Shown here piece after piece: positions 63,732 to 64,000 of a DNA stretch of 64,000 bases (position 1 is its first letter; each line of letters starts with the position of its first letter). The notes beneath the pieces were generated by a model that was not told the origin of the DNA, made no database searches, and worked only from the letters and a program-made list of their open reading frames with translations. Source of the DNA: Hypomesus transpacificus (taxonomy: Eukaryota; Chordata; Actinopteri; Osmeriformes; Osmeridae); contig NW_025813737.1 in assembly GCF_021917145.1 (NCBI RefSeq), positions 62,001 through 126,000 of the forward strand, read 5' to 3'. The position numbers were made by a program, and so were the translations under genes.

Positions 63732-64000
63732 CCACGACATCCTCCATGATCGCACAGCTTTTCGAGCCACGGTTCGATTTTTCACACCACCTACTGACGT
63801 CCAACTAGTAAGAGATTGCCAAAAACCTGGTTTATACTTCTGTCGAGTTTGGAACACTTGGCCTAATCCGGATGTGCTCGACCGTCACAAGAGACGAAAT
63901 GCCTCTCACACTTTGTATTGTCTGGTGATGGAACCACTATACCTTCGATGCCCCAAGAAAGCATAAACGACAACATGTCGAGCCATAATTCAACTTTAAA

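Larger units (their letters stand above)
59713..64000 (-). repeat. tRNA array, block 5
   Basis: Array continues after the retrovirus to the end of the window. The stretch 61.25-61.86 kb is nearly identical to 14.11-14.71 kb, the left flank of the first Dada-like copy. A 1,204-bp two-unit repeat begins at 62,247 and recurs at 63,451. Confidence 0.93.

Overview
The window looks like teleost fish nuclear DNA, possibly a salmonid or pike relative (low confidence at that level). The reasons are vertebrate-type tRNA genes, spliced genes with GT-AG introns, a CR1/L2-type LINE with a TTGATT-repeat tail of the kind common in fish, a class I endogenous retrovirus, and a DNA transposon resembling the small-RNA-gene-targeting Dada superfamily. 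About 60% of the window is one tandem tRNA array. Every tRNA gene lies on the minus strand. By eye I count 50 complete tRNA-Gly(TCC) genes, two more split by a transposon, and 69 tRNA-Leu genes (27 with anticodon AAG, 42 with TAG). Of the Leu genes, one is cut by the window edge and two are split by insertions.

Two unit types build the array. The long unit (about 602 bp) carries one Leu and one Gly gene. The short unit (about 383-393 bp) carries a Leu gene only. Each gene has internal A and B boxes and normally a T4 Pol III terminator close behind it. Units are grouped into higher-order repeats: a 1,980-bp period at 6.96-12.4 kb and a 1,202/1,203-bp period at 35.8-40.5 kb. Blocks have also been copied over distances of 4.8, 9.7, 12.5, 26.1 and 47.1 kb. 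Many copies, above all of tRNA-Leu(TAG), carry stem mismatches or have lost conserved loop bases, so working and decaying genes are amplified together.

The array is interrupted four times, each time inside a tRNA gene. Two nearly identical 7.55-kb Dada-like transposons (14,746-22,313 and 40,877-48,427) sit in the anticodon arm of a tRNA-Gly gene with a 6-bp duplication GCCGCG. They share flanking variants, so the second copy arose by segmental duplication. Each carries a gene of about 12 exons encoding roughly 1,480 residues with DDE catalytic motifs, a DxxH motif and zinc-binding modules. A 5'-truncated LINE (26,500-29,418) interrupts the T arm of a tRNA-Leu gene and is itself interrupted by a copy of its own 3' tail. 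An 8.05-kb endogenous retrovirus (51,665-59,712) interrupts another tRNA-Leu gene with a 5-bp duplication CTTGG; its LTRs are nearly identical but its interior is heavily decayed.

No ordinary single-copy host protein gene is visible. The many 60-196-residue open frames in the array are antisense or spacer artefacts of the tRNA repeats. All copy counts and differences were made by reading, not by alignment software.
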